A stretch of 41,357 nucleotides of DNA from Frankiales bacterium. GTDB lineage: Bacteria > Actinomycetota > Actinomycetes > Mycobacteriales > SCTD01. The DNA lies in contig JAOPWV010000057.1 of the NCBI GenBank assembly GCA_025965475.1, positions 1 through 41,357 of the forward strand, read 5' to 3'. Of this stretch, positions 1-7,752 are shown one piece after another. The first letter of the stretch is position 1. Each line of letters starts with the position of its first letter. The notes below the pieces were generated by a model. That model was given only the letters and a program-made list of their open reading frames with translations. It searched no databases and was not told the DNA's origin. The translations under genes were made by a program, and so were the position numbers.

Positions 1-2017
1 GCTCCAGAGGCGGGAGGTCGTTGGCCTTCCGTACGACGTCCACGACCTCGCGCATGATCTGCGTCAGCTCGTAGTCCTTGGGCGTGAAGACCTGCGCGAC
101 GCCCTGTTCGAGCAGCTTCGCGGCATCGGCGTCCGGGATGATCCCGCCCACGACGACGGGGACGTCCCCGATGCCCGCCGCGCGCAGGCCAGCCAGCACG
201 GTCGGCACGGCCTCCATGTGCGAGCCGGACAGGATCGACAGCCCGATGACGTGGACGTCCTCCTCCACCGCGGCCGCCACGATCTGCGCCGCCGTCAGCC
301 GGATGCCCTGGTAGACGACCTCGAAGCCGACGTCACGGGCACGGACGGCGATCTGCTCCGCGCCGTTGGAGTGGCCGTCGAGCCCGGGCTTGCCCACGAG
401 GAACCGCAGCCGGACGCCGAGCTCCTCACCGGTCGCCCGGACCTCATCGCGGACGGCCGCGATGGCCGAACCCGCGGTGCCGGACGCACTGGCGCCGGAG
501 ACACCGGTCGGCGCCCGATACTCGCCGAACACCTCCCGCAGGGCGCCCGCCCACTCCCCCGTGGTGACCCCGACGCGGGCGCACCGCACGGTCGCGGCCA
601 TGAGGTTCTCGTCCGTCTTGGCCGCGTCCCGCAGGGCCCGCAGCGCCTCGTCGACGGCGCCGGCGTCACGGCCGGCCCGCCACTGGCGGATGGCGTCGAC
701 GGCGTGCTGCTCGACCTCGGGGTCGACGACCATGATCGAGCCCTCGACGTCGCTGGTCAGCGGGTTCGGCTCGGTGGTCGTGAACTTGTTGACCCCGACG
801 ACGATCTCGTCGCCGGCCTCGATCCGGCGCCGGCGCTCCGCGTGCGAGCTGACCAGGGCGCTCTTCATGTAGCCCTGCTCGACCGCCGCGACCGCCCCGC
901 CTAGGCCCTGGACGCGGTCGACCTCCTGCTGCACCTCGGCCACCAGCGCGGCGACCTTGGCCTCGACGACGACGGAACCCTCGAACAGGTCGTCGTACTC
1001 CAGCAGGTCGGTCTCGTAGGCGAGCACCTGCTGCAGGCGCAGCGACCACTGCTGGTCCCACGGTCGCGGCAGTCCGAGCGCCTCGTTCCAGGCCGGCAGC
1101 TGGATCGCCCGCGCGCGGGCGTCCTTGGAGAGGGTGACCCCGAGCATCTCCAGCACGATGCGCTGGACGTTGTTCTCCGGCTGCGCCTCGGTCAGGCCCA
1201 GCGAGTTGACCTGCACGCCGTACCGGAACCGGCGGTGCTTCGGGTCCTGCACGCCGTACCGCTCGACGAGCAGGTGGTCCCACAGGCGCCCGAACGCCCG
1301 CATCTTGCACATCTCCTCGACGAAGCGGACGCCCGCGTTGACGAAGAACGAGATGCGCGCGCAGACCTCACCGAACCGCTCCTCGGGCACCTGCCCGGAC
1401 GCCTTGACCGCATCGAGGACCGCGATCGCGGTGCTGAGCGAGTACGCGATCTCCTGGACGGGCGTCGCGCCGGCCTCCTGCAGGTGGTAGCTGCAGATGT
1501 TGATCGGATTCCACTTGGGGATCTCGGTGACGGTGTACGCGACCATGTCGGTGATGAGCCGCAGCGACGGCGCGGGCGGGAAGACGTACGTCCCCCGCGA
1601 CAGGTACTCCTTGATGATGTCGTTCTGGGTGGTGCCGCCCAGCGAGGTCGGCGCCGCGCCCTGCTCCTCGGCCACCACCTGGTAGAGCGCGAGCAGCCAC
1701 ATCGCGGTCGCGTTGATGGTCATCGAGGTGTTCATCGACTCGAGCGGGATGCCTTCGAACAGGGCCCGCATGTCACCGATGTGCGAGACCGGCACGCCGA
1801 CCTTGCCGACCTCGCCCTTGGCCAGCTCGCTGTCCGGGTCGTAGCCGGTCTGCGTCGGCAGGTCGAACGCGACCGAGAGCCCGGTCTGTCCCTTGGACAG
1901 GTTGTTGCGGTAGAGCTCGTTGCTCTTCGCGGCCGAGGAGTGGCCGGCGTAGGTCCGCATGACCCACGGCTTGTCCCGGGACGGAGCTCCGCCGGGATCC
2001 TGCACCTGCTCGGTCAT
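1..2017 (-). CDS. meaA: MeaA-type acyl-CoA mutase (probable ethylmalonyl-CoA mutase), 3' end cut by window
   Basis: Adenosylcobalamin-dependent carbon-skeleton mutase. The MeaA branch rearranges ethylmalonyl-CoA to methylsuccinyl-CoA in the ethylmalonyl-CoA pathway of C2 assimilation, and has also been linked to precursor supply in Streptomyces. The 672 visible residues run from a catalytic TIM-barrel (MRTYAGHS at 20-27, FDLPTQTGYDPD at 51-62, ENNVQRI at 281-287) to a C-terminal B12-binding domain. That domain has the DxHxxG signature DGHSNG (Asp547, His549 as lower axial ligand) and SILSGSH. Large and small parts are fused in one chain, as in MeaA and unlike two-subunit methylmalonyl-CoA mutases. 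The ATG at 2017 is preceded by GAGGGG at good spacing. The reading frame is still open at base 1, but the length is close to the family's usual 670-690, so only a few residues are missing. Substrate choice among ethylmalonyl-, methylmalonyl- and isobutyryl-CoA is inferred from overall resemblance. A crotonyl-CoA carboxylase/reductase gene beyond the edge would support the call. Confidence 0.88.
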   Translation of the reverse strand, partial: MTEQVQDPGGAPSRDKPWVMRTYAGHSSAAKSNELYRNNLSKGQTGLSVAFDLPTQTGYDPDSELAKGEVGKVGVPVSHIGDMRALFEGIPLESMNTSMTINATAMWLLALYQVVAEEQGAAPTSLGGTTQNDIIKEYLSRGTYVFPPAPSLRLITDMVAYTVTEIPKWNPINICSYHLQEAGATPVQEIAYSLSTAIAVLDAVKASGQVPEERFGEVCARISFFVNAGVRFVEEMCKMRAFGRLWDHLLVERYGVQDPKHRRFRYGVQVNSLGLTEAQPENNVQRIVLEMLGVTLSKDARARAIQLPAWNEALGLPRPWDQQWSLRLQQVLAYETDLLEYDDLFEGSVVVEAKVAALVAEVQQEVDRVQGLGGAVAAVEQGYMKSALVSSHAERRRRIEAGDEIVVGVNKFTTTEPNPLTSDVEGSIMVVDPEVEQHAVDAIRQWRAGRDAGAVDEALRALRDAAKTDENLMAATVRCARVGVTTGEWAGALREVFGEYRAPTGVSGASASGTAGSAIAAVRDEVRATGEELGVRLRFLVGKPGLDGHSNGAEQIAVRARDVGFEVVYQGIRLTAAQIVAAAVEEDVHVIGLSILSGSHMEAVPTVLAGLRAAGIGDVPVVVGGIIPDADAAKLLEQGVAQVFTPKDYELTQIMREVVDVVRKANDLPPLE

Positions 2018-2045
2018 CGTTCGCCCCTCGCTCGGCCTGTGCCGG

Positions 2046-2051
2046 AGTGTA
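2046..2051 (-). promoter_or_regulatory. Candidate -10 box for meaA
   Basis: Reads TACACT on the minus strand, fitting the actinobacterial TANNNT pattern. Transcription would start near 2039, giving a leader of about 20 nt that contains the GAGGGG ribosome site. No convincing -35 box is visible. The leader is too short to hold a cobalamin riboswitch. Confidence 0.4.
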
Positions 2052-2103
2052 GAGGCGGGCCTTCCCGCTCCGATCAGCGGTCAGGCCGTGACGTACGCCG
2101 CAC

Positions 2104-2430
2104 TCACGCCGCGCCGGTGGTCAGGTGCAGGACGCGGTCCAGCCGGGTGAGGAACAGCATCCGGCCGACCGGCGGGGGTACGTCGCGGAGCACGAGCGTG
2201 CGGCCGCACCGGCCGGCACGCCGATGCGCGCCCACCAGGACGCCGAGACCCGTGGCGTCGACCGCATCGAGGGAGGCCAGGTCGAGGACGAGCTCGCCGC
2301 TGCCGTGCTCGACCGCGTCGGCGAGGGCCAGCCGGACATCGGCGGCCGCGTGCACGTCCAGCCGGCCCGTCAGGTGCACCACCTGCCGGCCCGCCTCGTC
2401 GGTATCGACAGCTGCCTCGTGCGTGGTCAT
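2104..2430 (-). CDS. STAS-domain anti-sigma factor antagonist-like protein
   Basis: A 108-residue single STAS domain of the SpoIIAA/RsbV type. Such proteins bind an anti-sigma kinase when unphosphorylated and so free a sigma factor. The signature segment is LASLDAVDATGLGVLVGAHR (51-70). The usual phosphoacceptor Ser, just before the Gly, is Thr60 here; Thr can be phosphorylated, but whether it is used is unknown. The start ATG at 2430 follows GGGAGG with 7-nt spacing. No kinase (RsbW/SpoIIAB) or phosphatase gene is adjacent, so the partner is encoded elsewhere or the protein has another STAS role. It is upstream of meaA on the same strand with an 86-nt gap that holds a promoter candidate for meaA, so the two are probably separate units. 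Confidence 0.8.
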   Translation of the reverse strand: MTTHEAAVDTDEAGRQVVHLTGRLDVHAAADVRLALADAVEHGSGELVLDLASLDAVDATGLGVLVGAHRRAGRCGRTLVLRDVPPPVGRMLFLTRLDRVLHLTTGAA

Positions 2431-2581
2431 CGCTGAACCTCCCGGTGTTCTCCCCAGGAAGACGCGTGGGCCGCCCGTCCGGTTGCCTTCGTTCTGTCAC
2501 GAACCGGTGTCGATCATGGCGAGGCGCGCCGCCACCGGCTGGCGTGCGTAGACCGCCCGCGTGCACACTGAGGGCGTGCTG

Positions 2582-2887
2582 GTGTCGAGCTATCCGTATC
2601 TCGCCGGGCCGCTGACCGCCCTGTGCGCACTCGGCGTCATCATCCTGATCTGCCGGTGGGTGTTCGCCACCGACTACCGACCGGCCACGCCTGCGACCAG
2701 GGGTCGCGACGACTTCGGCCTGCTCGAGCCGGTGGCCATCACCCGGACCCGTGAGGACGCGGAGATGCTGCGCGAGGTGCTGCGTGCCGCGAGCATCCGG
2801 GCCACGGTGACCGAACGGGACGGCGCGTATGGCGTCCTGGTCTTCCGGGTCGAGGCGGCCCGGGCCCGCGACCTCGTCCGGAGCTAG
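2582..2887 (+). CDS. Small single-pass membrane protein of unknown function
   Basis: About 101 residues. One hydrophobic segment (roughly residues 6-27, [20 protein letters not shown]) is followed by a soluble domain of about 70 residues with an alternating strand/helix look ([20 protein letters not shown], then a strand ending in VLVFRV). That tail resembles small ferredoxin-like sensor modules such as DUF2007, but I do not recognise a named family with certainty. I chose the GTG at 2582 because GAGGG lies 7 nt upstream of it. In-frame GTGs at 2561 and 2576 would add up to 7 residues and lack that spacing. Comparable small membrane genes sit next to murA in other actinobacteria. Its 3' end overlaps the 3' end of convergent murA by 4 nt. 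Confidence 0.7.
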   Translation: MSSYPYLAGPLTALCALGVIILICRWVFATDYRPATPATRGRDDFGLLEPVAITRTREDAEMLREVLRAASIRATVTERDGAYGVLVFRVEAARARDLVRS

Positions 2888-4155
2888 AAGGGCTGCTCGT
2901 CCTCGACCTGCTCGCGGCGGACGTCCGCCCCCAGCGCCACGAGCTTGTCGACGAAGCCCTCGTACCCCCGGTCGATGTGGTGGACGTCGGCCACCTCCGT
3001 GACCCCGTCCGCGACGAGCCCGGCGAGCACGAGCGCTGCGCCGGCCCGGATGTCGTGCGCCTTCACGGGAGCGCCGGACAGCACCTCCCGGCCGCGTACG
3101 ACGGCGTGGTGGCCGTCGGTACGGACGTCCGCCCCGAGGCGGGCGAGCTCGTTGACGAACATCCAGCGCGCCTCGAACACGTTCTCGGTGACCATCGCGG
3201 TGCCGTCGGCCACCGAGTTGAGCGCGAGCACCATGGGCTGCAGGTCGGTGGGGAACCCGGGGTACGGCAGCGTGACGACGTCCACCGCCTTGGGCCGCCC
3301 CTCCATCCGCACCCGGAACCCGTCGGGGCCCGGTTCGACGAGGGCGCCAGCCATCGTGAGCTTGTCGAGCGCGATCTCGAGGTGCTCGGCGCGGCCACCG
3401 CGTACGTAGATGTCGCCGCGGGTGATCGTGGCCGCCATCGCCCAGGTGCCGGCGACGATCCGGTCGGGCAGCGTGCGGTGCTCGACCGGTGACAACCGCT
3501 CCACGCCCTCGACCACCAGGGTGCTGGTGCCGATCCCCTCGACCGAGGCGCCCATCGCGACGAGGAACTGGCACAGGTCCACGATGTCGGGCTCGCGGGC
3601 GGCGTTGTCGATCGTCGTGGTGCCCTTGGCCAGCACGGCGGCCATCAGCAGGTTCTCGGTGGCCCCCACGCTCGGGAAGTCGAGCCAGACCTGCGCGCCC
3701 GTGAGCCGCGGGGCGGTGGCGATGAGATAGCCGTGCTCGCTCTCCACGTGGGCGCCGAGCTTGACCAGCCCGGCGATGTGGAAGTCCAGGCCGCGCGAGC
3801 CGATGGCGTCGCCGCCCGGCAGCGCGACCTTTGCCTGGCCGCAGCGCGCCACGAGGGGGCCCAGCACGGCGATGGAGGCCCGCATCCGCCGCACCAGGTC
3901 GTAGTCGGCCTCGTGGGACAGCTCGGTCGGGACGTCGATGGTGACGCTGCCCGGCCCGCGTTCGACCGTGCAGCCCAGCCGGCGCAGCACCTCGCTCATG
4001 ATGGCGACGTCGAGGATGTCCGGGACCGCCGTCAGTCGCGTCGTCCCCTCCGCCAGCAGCGACGCGGCCATCAGCTTCAGGACGCTGTTCTTCGCACCGG
4101 TGACCGACACCTCACCGGCGAGCCGGGCGCCACCAACGACGACGAATCGGTCCAT
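2884..4155 (-). CDS. murA: UDP-N-acetylglucosamine 1-carboxyvinyltransferase with Asp at the fosfomycin site
   Basis: MurA transfers enolpyruvate from PEP to UDP-GlcNAc, the first committed step of peptidoglycan synthesis in the cytoplasm. The 423-residue length is typical. Family landmarks include [15 protein letters not shown] (20-34) and the active-site loop [19 protein letters not shown] (112-130). In E. coli the loop carries Cys115, the residue alkylated by fosfomycin; here the position is Asp116. The same Cys-to-Asp change occurs in M. tuberculosis MurA and gives intrinsic fosfomycin resistance while keeping activity. The ATG at 4155 has no ribosome site. A TAGACT box ends exactly 6 nt before it, which suggests a leaderless mRNA. 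It is transcribed divergently from the ECF sigma gene. Confidence 0.96.
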   Translation of the reverse strand: MDRFVVVGGARLAGEVSVTGAKNSVLKLMAASLLAEGTTRLTAVPDILDVAIMSEVLRRLGCTVERGPGSVTIDVPTELSHEADYDLVRRMRASIAVLGPLVARCGQAKVALPGGDAIGSRGLDFHIAGLVKLGAHVESEHGYLIATAPRLTGAQVWLDFPSVGATENLLMAAVLAKGTTTIDNAAREPDIVDLCQFLVAMGASVEGIGTSTLVVEGVERLSPVEHRTLPDRIVAGTWAMAATITRGDIYVRGGRAEHLEIALDKLTMAGALVEPGPDGFRVRMEGRPKAVDVVTLPYPGFPTDLQPMVLALNSVADGTAMVTENVFEARWMFVNELARLGADVRTDGHHAVVRGREVLSGAPVKAHDIRAGAALVLAGLVADGVTEVADVHHIDRGYEGFVDKLVALGADVRREQVEDEQPF

Positions 4156-4161
4156 CCGGGC

Positions 4162-4167
4162 AGTCTA
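4162..4167 (-). promoter_or_regulatory. Candidate -10 box of murA, leaderless layout
   Basis: TAGACT on the minus strand, then 6 nt, then the murA ATG. With normal -10 to +1 spacing the transcript would begin at or next to the A of the start codon. No Shine-Dalgarno sequence fits in the gap, and no clear -35 box is seen. Confidence 0.45.
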
Positions 4168-4172
4168 GAGAA

Positions 4173-4198
4173 GCAACCTCGCGGGTGGGGTCTGCGTC
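4173..4198 (+). promoter_or_regulatory. Candidate ECF-type promoter for the sigma factor gene
   Basis: GCAACC (4173-4178), a 16-nt spacer, then CGTC (4195-4198). An AAC-bearing -35 and a CGTC-type -10 with 16-17 nt between them is the usual layout for group-4 (ECF) sigma promoters. Transcription would start near 4206, about 17 nt before the GAGGGG ribosome site at 4223-4228. The sigma factor may therefore drive its own gene. Confidence 0.42.
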
Positions 4199-4237
4199 TT
4201 TCCGGGCGTACCGGAAGTTGACGAGGGGATTCACGAC

Positions 4238-4771
4238 GTGGACGAGCAGGGACGCGAGGTCTTTCGGGCCTACGTCGCAGCACGCTCGCCGGGCCTGCTG
4301 CGGACGGCGTACCTGCTCACAGGCAGCCGCTCCGACGCCGAGGACCTGCTGCAGACCGCCCTGGCCAAGACCTACCTGGCCTGGGACCGGATCCGCGACC
4401 GGGAGGCGCTGGACGGCTACGTCCGGCGCATCATGGTCAATACGCACACCTCCTGGTGGCGCCGCCGCAAGGTCGACGAGTACGCGACCGACGAGTTGCC
4501 CGAACGCAGCGGCAGCCGGGACGCGACCGAGGACCTGGCTCTCCACGACGCCCTCTGGACGGCGCTGAGTTCGCTGCCCAAACGGCAACGGGCGATGGTC
4601 GTCCTGCGGTACTACGAGGACCTCTCCGAGGCAGCGACCGCCCAGATCCTGGGGGTCTCCGTCGGGACGGTGAAGTCCGCCACCTCCCGCGCGCTGGCGA
4701 AGCTGCGCGACACCTCAGGGCTGCGCGACGACCCGCGTGCCGTCCTGCCCACCGACGGAGTGCTGACATGA
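4238..4771 (+). CDS. ECF RNA polymerase sigma factor, SigE family
   Basis: A 177-residue group-4 sigma factor. Region 2 spans roughly residues 12-75 (LLRTAYLLTGSRSDAEDLLQ, then the region 2.4 motif YVRRIMVNTHTSWWRRR). Region 4 spans roughly 105-160 (LPKRQRAMVVLRYYEDLSEA, helix-turn-helix ILGVSVGTVKSATSRALAKL). Wording and length match the actinobacterial SigE-family group (often 165-185 aa). The GTG start at 4238 has GAGGGG 9 nt upstream. The gene overlaps the following membrane-protein gene by 4 nt (ATGA), the usual sign of a sigma and cognate-regulator pair. An ECF-type promoter just upstream suggests autoregulation. The signal sensed cannot be read from the sequence. Confidence 0.9.
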   Translation: MDEQGREVFRAYVAARSPGLLRTAYLLTGSRSDAEDLLQTALAKTYLAWDRIRDREALDGYVRRIMVNTHTSWWRRRKVDEYATDELPERSGSRDATEDLALHDALWTALSSLPKRQRAMVVLRYYEDLSEAATAQILGVSVGTVKSATSRALAKLRDTSGLRDDPRAVLPTDGVLT

Positions 4772-6117
4772 GTCCCCTCGACGACGAACTGCGCAGCATG
4801 TTCCACGGCCGCGCCGGCACCCTCTCTCCCTCCCCCGACCCGCTGGCCGGGGTCGAGCGCCGGGCCGGCCGGATGCGCCGCAACCGGGCGGTCGCGGCGG
4901 TGGCCGGGACGGCGCTGGCGGTGACCGCCATCGCGCTCGCGGTGCCCGCGATCCTGCCGAGCGACCGGGCGGTCCCGCAGGTAGCCGCCTCGCACGCACC
5001 GGACGACGGCCTGTCCTCCGCGTACGCGCTCGACCCGGCACACCCCTGGACGTACCGCGGCGACGAGGGCGTGCTCGGGAACGGCAACCTGGCGACGTTC
5101 CAACGGGAGTGGACGATCCGGCACCCGGGCAGCACGCTGCACCCGCTGTTCGGCCAGGTCTACGAGCCATCGAAGCTGGCCGAGCTGGTCTTCGTGGCCA
5201 GCGGCGGCGAAGGCCCGCGCTGGGGCGCCGTGACCGCCGCCCACGCCGGTCCGGACTTCGTCCTCGACCGGCCGCTCACGCAACCGGCGACGGTGCTGGC
5301 GGCGGCCCTGCCCGGCGACGAGGGCACCGCCCGGCTGCTGGCGGTCGGCGCCCCGGAGGTGACGGAGATGAGCTACCTGCCGGACGGGACGACGCCCACG
5401 GCGATGACCCGGCTCCAGGACGGCGTGTACATCCACGCGCTGAACGGCGACCAGGCCAGGGACCAGCTGCAGGCGTTCGTCGGTTCGCAGCGGATCTCGT
5501 CCACGGCGGCCCCGGACTCGCAGGCCGGCGTCGTGCCGACGCCGAACCCCGCGGGGCCCCCGGGCAACGTGCTCTCCTGGCCGACCCGCGGCGTCCAGGA
5601 CCCACAGGTGCTGCTGGCGGCGGAGGAGTTCTACGCGCAGTCGCAGTCGCGGCCGGCCGCCCAGCCGGAGGCCAAGGTGCTCTTCGCCGGCGCCACGGCC
5701 GACGGGACCCGGTACCTCCTCGCGCAGATGTGGTTGCCGGGCGCGAAGCTGGCCGACACCGTCGGCTACCTGATCCGCAAGGACGGCAGCGCCGAACCAC
5801 AGCTCAAGGCGCGGGTCGCCAACGGGACGGCCGCCGTCGTGATGGTGCTGTCCGACCCGAACGCGACGCCGGTGAAGGAGACCCTCGTGGTCGTGCCGCA
5901 GCCGACGACGGGGCAGGTGGAGTACGCCGCGGACGGCAGGACGTTCAAGCCCTTCAGCAACCCGGGCAAGGCGTACGACGGGGTCACGGTCATCCCGCGC
6001 GGCGACCAGGCGATCCGCGACATGAAGGATCGGCTGCGCCTCTGGAACGGCGACGGCAAGGTGGTCTTCGTGGACGTCGTGTTCACCCTGCTCTGCGGCC
6101 AGACCAGCTGCGGCTGA
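4768..6117 (+). CDS. Single-pass membrane protein, putative partner of the ECF sigma factor
   Basis: 449 residues. The first 40 are cytosolic and Arg-rich (RRAGRMRRNR at 31-40), one transmembrane helix follows (about 41-63, AVAAVAGTALAVTAIALAVP), and about 385 residues lie outside the cell. The outer domain ends in a Cys pair (LLCGQTSCG). This topology, and the ATGA overlap with the sigma gene, fit a membrane anchor or anti-sigma-like regulator seen beside SigE-family sigma genes. No zinc anti-sigma motif (HxxxCxxC) is visible in the short cytosolic tail, so how it would bind sigma is unclear. No enzymatic motif is recognised in the large domain. The start is fixed by the overlap; the frame also reads open upstream inside the sigma gene, but that part is a shadow. 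Confidence 0.72.
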   Translation: MSPLDDELRSMFHGRAGTLSPSPDPLAGVERRAGRMRRNRAVAAVAGTALAVTAIALAVPAILPSDRAVPQVAASHAPDDGLSSAYALDPAHPWTYRGDEGVLGNGNLATFQREWTIRHPGSTLHPLFGQVYEPSKLAELVFVASGGEGPRWGAVTAAHAGPDFVLDRPLTQPATVLAAALPGDEGTARLLAVGAPEVTEMSYLPDGTTPTAMTRLQDGVYIHALNGDQARDQLQAFVGSQRISSTAAPDSQAGVVPTPNPAGPPGNVLSWPTRGVQDPQVLLAAEEFYAQSQSRPAAQPEAKVLFAGATADGTRYLLAQMWLPGAKLADTVGYLIRKDGSAEPQLKARVANGTAAVVMVLSDPNATPVKETLVVVPQPTTGQVEYAADGRTFKPFSNPGKAYDGVTVIPRGDQAIRDMKDRLRLWNGDGKVVFVDVVFTLLCGQTSCG

Positions 6118-6142
6118 CGGGCCTGGAACTAGGGTGCCAGCC

Positions 6143-6718
6143 ATGGCCGTTCACCTCACCCGCATCTACACGAAGACCGGCGACGACGGGACGACCGCCC
6201 TCGGCGACATGAGCCGGGTGCACAAGACCGACCCCCGGCTGACGGCGTACGCCGACGTCGACGAGGCCAACAGCGCCCTCGGCGTCGCGCTCGCCCTGGG
6301 CGGCCTGCCCGAGGACGTCGCCACCCTGCTGCGCGGGATCCAGAACGACCTGTTCGACGTGGGCGCCGACCTGTGCACGCCGGTCGTGGCCGACCCGAAG
6401 TACCCGCCGCTACGCGTGACGCCGGAGTACACGGCCCGGCTGGAGCAGGCCTGCGACAGCTACAACGAGCGGCTCGAGAAGCTGGCCAGCTTCATCCTGC
6501 CGGGGGGAACCCCCGGGGCGGCCCTGCTGCACGTGGCCCGGACGGTCGTACGCCGCGCGGAGCGGGCCGTGTGGGCGCTGCTCGCCGACCAGCCGGACAC
6601 CACCAACCGGGAGCCGGCGCTGTACCTCAACCGGCTGTCCGACCTGCTGTTCATCCTGTCCCGAGTCGCGAACCCGGACGGCGACGTGCTCTGGAAGCCC
6701 GGCGGCAGCCGGGCCTGA
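6143..6718 (+). CDS. PduO-type cob(I)yrinic acid a,c-diamide / cob(I)alamin adenosyltransferase
   Basis: Transfers the adenosyl group of ATP to reduced cobalamin, making adenosylcobalamin. The 191-residue chain shows the PduO-type ATP site TKTGDDGTTALGD (10-22) and RVHKTDPR (25-32), the helix NDLFDVGADL and the C-terminal VRRAER / NRLSDLLF region. The family is typically about 190 aa and forms trimers. I start at ATG 6143 (MAVHLTRIYTKTG). A GTG 9 nt earlier sits in the AGGGTG that more likely serves as ribosome site. It lies 25 nt after the sigma/membrane pair and is convergent with the DUF2550 gene, with 6 nt between the stops. Its product is the cofactor of the MeaA-type mutase encoded 4 kb away. 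Confidence 0.93.
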   Translation: MAVHLTRIYTKTGDDGTTALGDMSRVHKTDPRLTAYADVDEANSALGVALALGGLPEDVATLLRGIQNDLFDVGADLCTPVVADPKYPPLRVTPEYTARLEQACDSYNERLEKLASFILPGGTPGAALLHVARTVVRRAERAVWALLADQPDTTNREPALYLNRLSDLLFILSRVANPDGDVLWKPGGSRA

Positions 6719-6724
6719 CCGCGG

Positions 6725-7171
6725 CTAGACGGACCGAGACGGAAGGGTGGCGCCGGGCGGCGTCGCCTCGAGCCAGGCCAGGAACCCGGTGGCGGCCGAC
6801 AGCTCCATCGCAAGCTCGACCTTGCCCTTGGAGTTGCGGCACTCCATGACCACGGCACCCGAGAGCAGCGCCAGCCGCTCGGCGCCGATCGGCTCGCGTT
6901 GCACCACGACGCTGAGGTCGCGGCGGGTGAGGGTGCGCCGGGGCCGCGGCGCGAGGCTGAACACGCGGTACCACTCGAGAGCGTCGCCGTGGAACCGGCC
7001 GACGCCCAGGACCCAGCCCCGGCCGTGCCGACCGCTCTTGAGGCGAAGGGACAGGTCCACCGTGCCGCCGCCGCGCTGCAGCAGGCGCCGGCGTACGGCC
7101 AGCGCCAGCAGGGGCACAGCGATCAGGAGGATCAGGACGCCGAAGGCCTCGACGAGGGTGATCGCGTGCAT
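6725..7171 (-). CDS. DUF2550 family membrane protein
   Basis: 148 residues with one N-terminal transmembrane helix (about residues 5-27, LVEAFGVLILLIAVPLLALA), then RRRLLQRGGGTVDLSLRL and a basic soluble domain. This fits the DUF2550 family, which in actinobacteria almost always follows atpC (Rv1312 in M. tuberculosis). The function is unknown, and the conserved position suggests a link with ATP synthase or simply shared transcription. The gap to atpC is 40 nt with no terminator, so the two are likely cotranscribed. No strong ribosome site precedes the ATG at 7171. Confidence 0.88.
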   Translation of the reverse strand: MHAITLVEAFGVLILLIAVPLLALAVRRRLLQRGGGTVDLSLRLKSGRHGRGWVLGVGRFHGDALEWYRVFSLAPRPRRTLTRRDLSVVVQREPIGAERLALLSGAVVMECRNSKGKVELAMELSAATGFLAWLEATPPGATLPSRSV

Positions 7172-7211
7172 CTGCGTCGGGGCGGGGACGCGGTCCGGTC
7201 GGGAAGGTCCG

Positions 7212-7589
7212 TCAGACCGCTGAGCCGACGGCCCGGAGACGGCTCTCGGCCCGCCGGGAGGCGGCCTCGTCGCCCTCGGACCTCGCCCGGTCCAGTGCGG
7301 CCTGGGCGCGGCCCGTGTCGACGTCGGTCGACAGCTCGGCGCGCTCGGCCAGGATCGTGACGCCCTGCTCGGTCACCGACAGGAAGCCGCCGTGTACCGC
7401 GGCGACGACGTCCTGGCCGCCACTGCCGCGCACGGTGACCGTGTAGCCCTCGGCCAGCAGGCCCAGCAGCGGGGCGTGCCCGGGGAGGATGCCGATCTCG
7501 CCCTCGGTCGTGCGGGCGATGACCTGCGTGGCCTCGCCGCTCCAGACCTCGCGCTCGACCGAGACCAGCTCGACGTGCAGCTCCGCCAC
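7212..7589 (-). CDS. atpC: F1Fo ATP synthase subunit epsilon
   Basis: Central-stalk subunit that couples gamma rotation and restrains ATP hydrolysis. The 125-residue form begins AELHVELVSVEREVWSGEA, followed by the family beta-barrel (TTEGEIGILPGHAPLLGLL, ... VTEQGVTILAERAE) and a helical C-terminus rich in Arg and Ala. I chose the GTG at 7589 because GGGAGGGG stands 7 nt upstream. An in-frame GTG at 7631 would give 139 aa and lies exactly 6 nt after a TAACCT box, so a leaderless longer form cannot be excluded. It is separated from atpD by an unusually long 189-nt gap holding a strong hairpin. Confidence 0.93.
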   Translation of the reverse strand: MAELHVELVSVEREVWSGEATQVIARTTEGEIGILPGHAPLLGLLAEGYTVTVRGSGGQDVVAAVHGGFLSVTEQGVTILAERAELSTDVDTGRAQAALDRARSEGDEAASRRAESRLRAVGSAV

Positions 7590-7637
7590 GGTGGTGCCCC
7601 TCCCAGAGTCCGGCGCGGGACCCCGCGCCACGACTAC

Positions 7638-7643
7638 AGGTTA
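7638..7643 (-). promoter_or_regulatory. Candidate internal -10 box upstream of atpC
   Basis: TAACCT on the minus strand, placed after the atpD-distal hairpin and before atpC. Transcription would start around 7631, 42 nt before the favoured atpC start, so atpC and the DUF2550 gene could have their own transcript. The -35 region (around 7661-7666) is not convincing. Confidence 0.38.
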
Positions 7644-7714
7644 CCGGCAGGACACGGGTGGTCGTCGGCCGGGTGCCGGTGGTGGCGGCCGGCCCGGCAG
7701 CGGGTGCGAACGCG

Positions 7715-7752
7715 CGACGGGCCGGTCACCAGAAGCGGTGACCGGCCCGTCG
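7715..7752 (-). terminator. Perfect 16-bp hairpin between atpD and atpC
   Basis: Arms 7715-7730 and 7737-7752 are exact complements around a 6-nt loop (agaagc). The hairpin starts 26 nt after the atpD stop. There is no U-tract, as is common for hairpin terminators in actinobacteria. It could end or attenuate the operon transcript, or act as an RNA-processing or stability barrier that sets the alpha/beta to epsilon ratio. Confidence 0.55.

Noticed and set aside
2018-2103. Cobalamin riboswitch ahead of meaA
   Set aside because: The gap is 86 nt, the predicted leader about 20 nt, and no B12-box-like sequence was seen.
6499-6521. GC-rich hairpin (ccggggg/cccccgg)
   Set aside because: It lies inside the adenosyltransferase coding sequence at an LPGGTPG stretch and is explained by the codons.
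7632-7715. A separate small gene in the atpD-atpC gap
   Set aside because: No frame with a plausible start, ribosome site and protein-like sequence was found; the gap is better explained by the hairpin and a promoter box.
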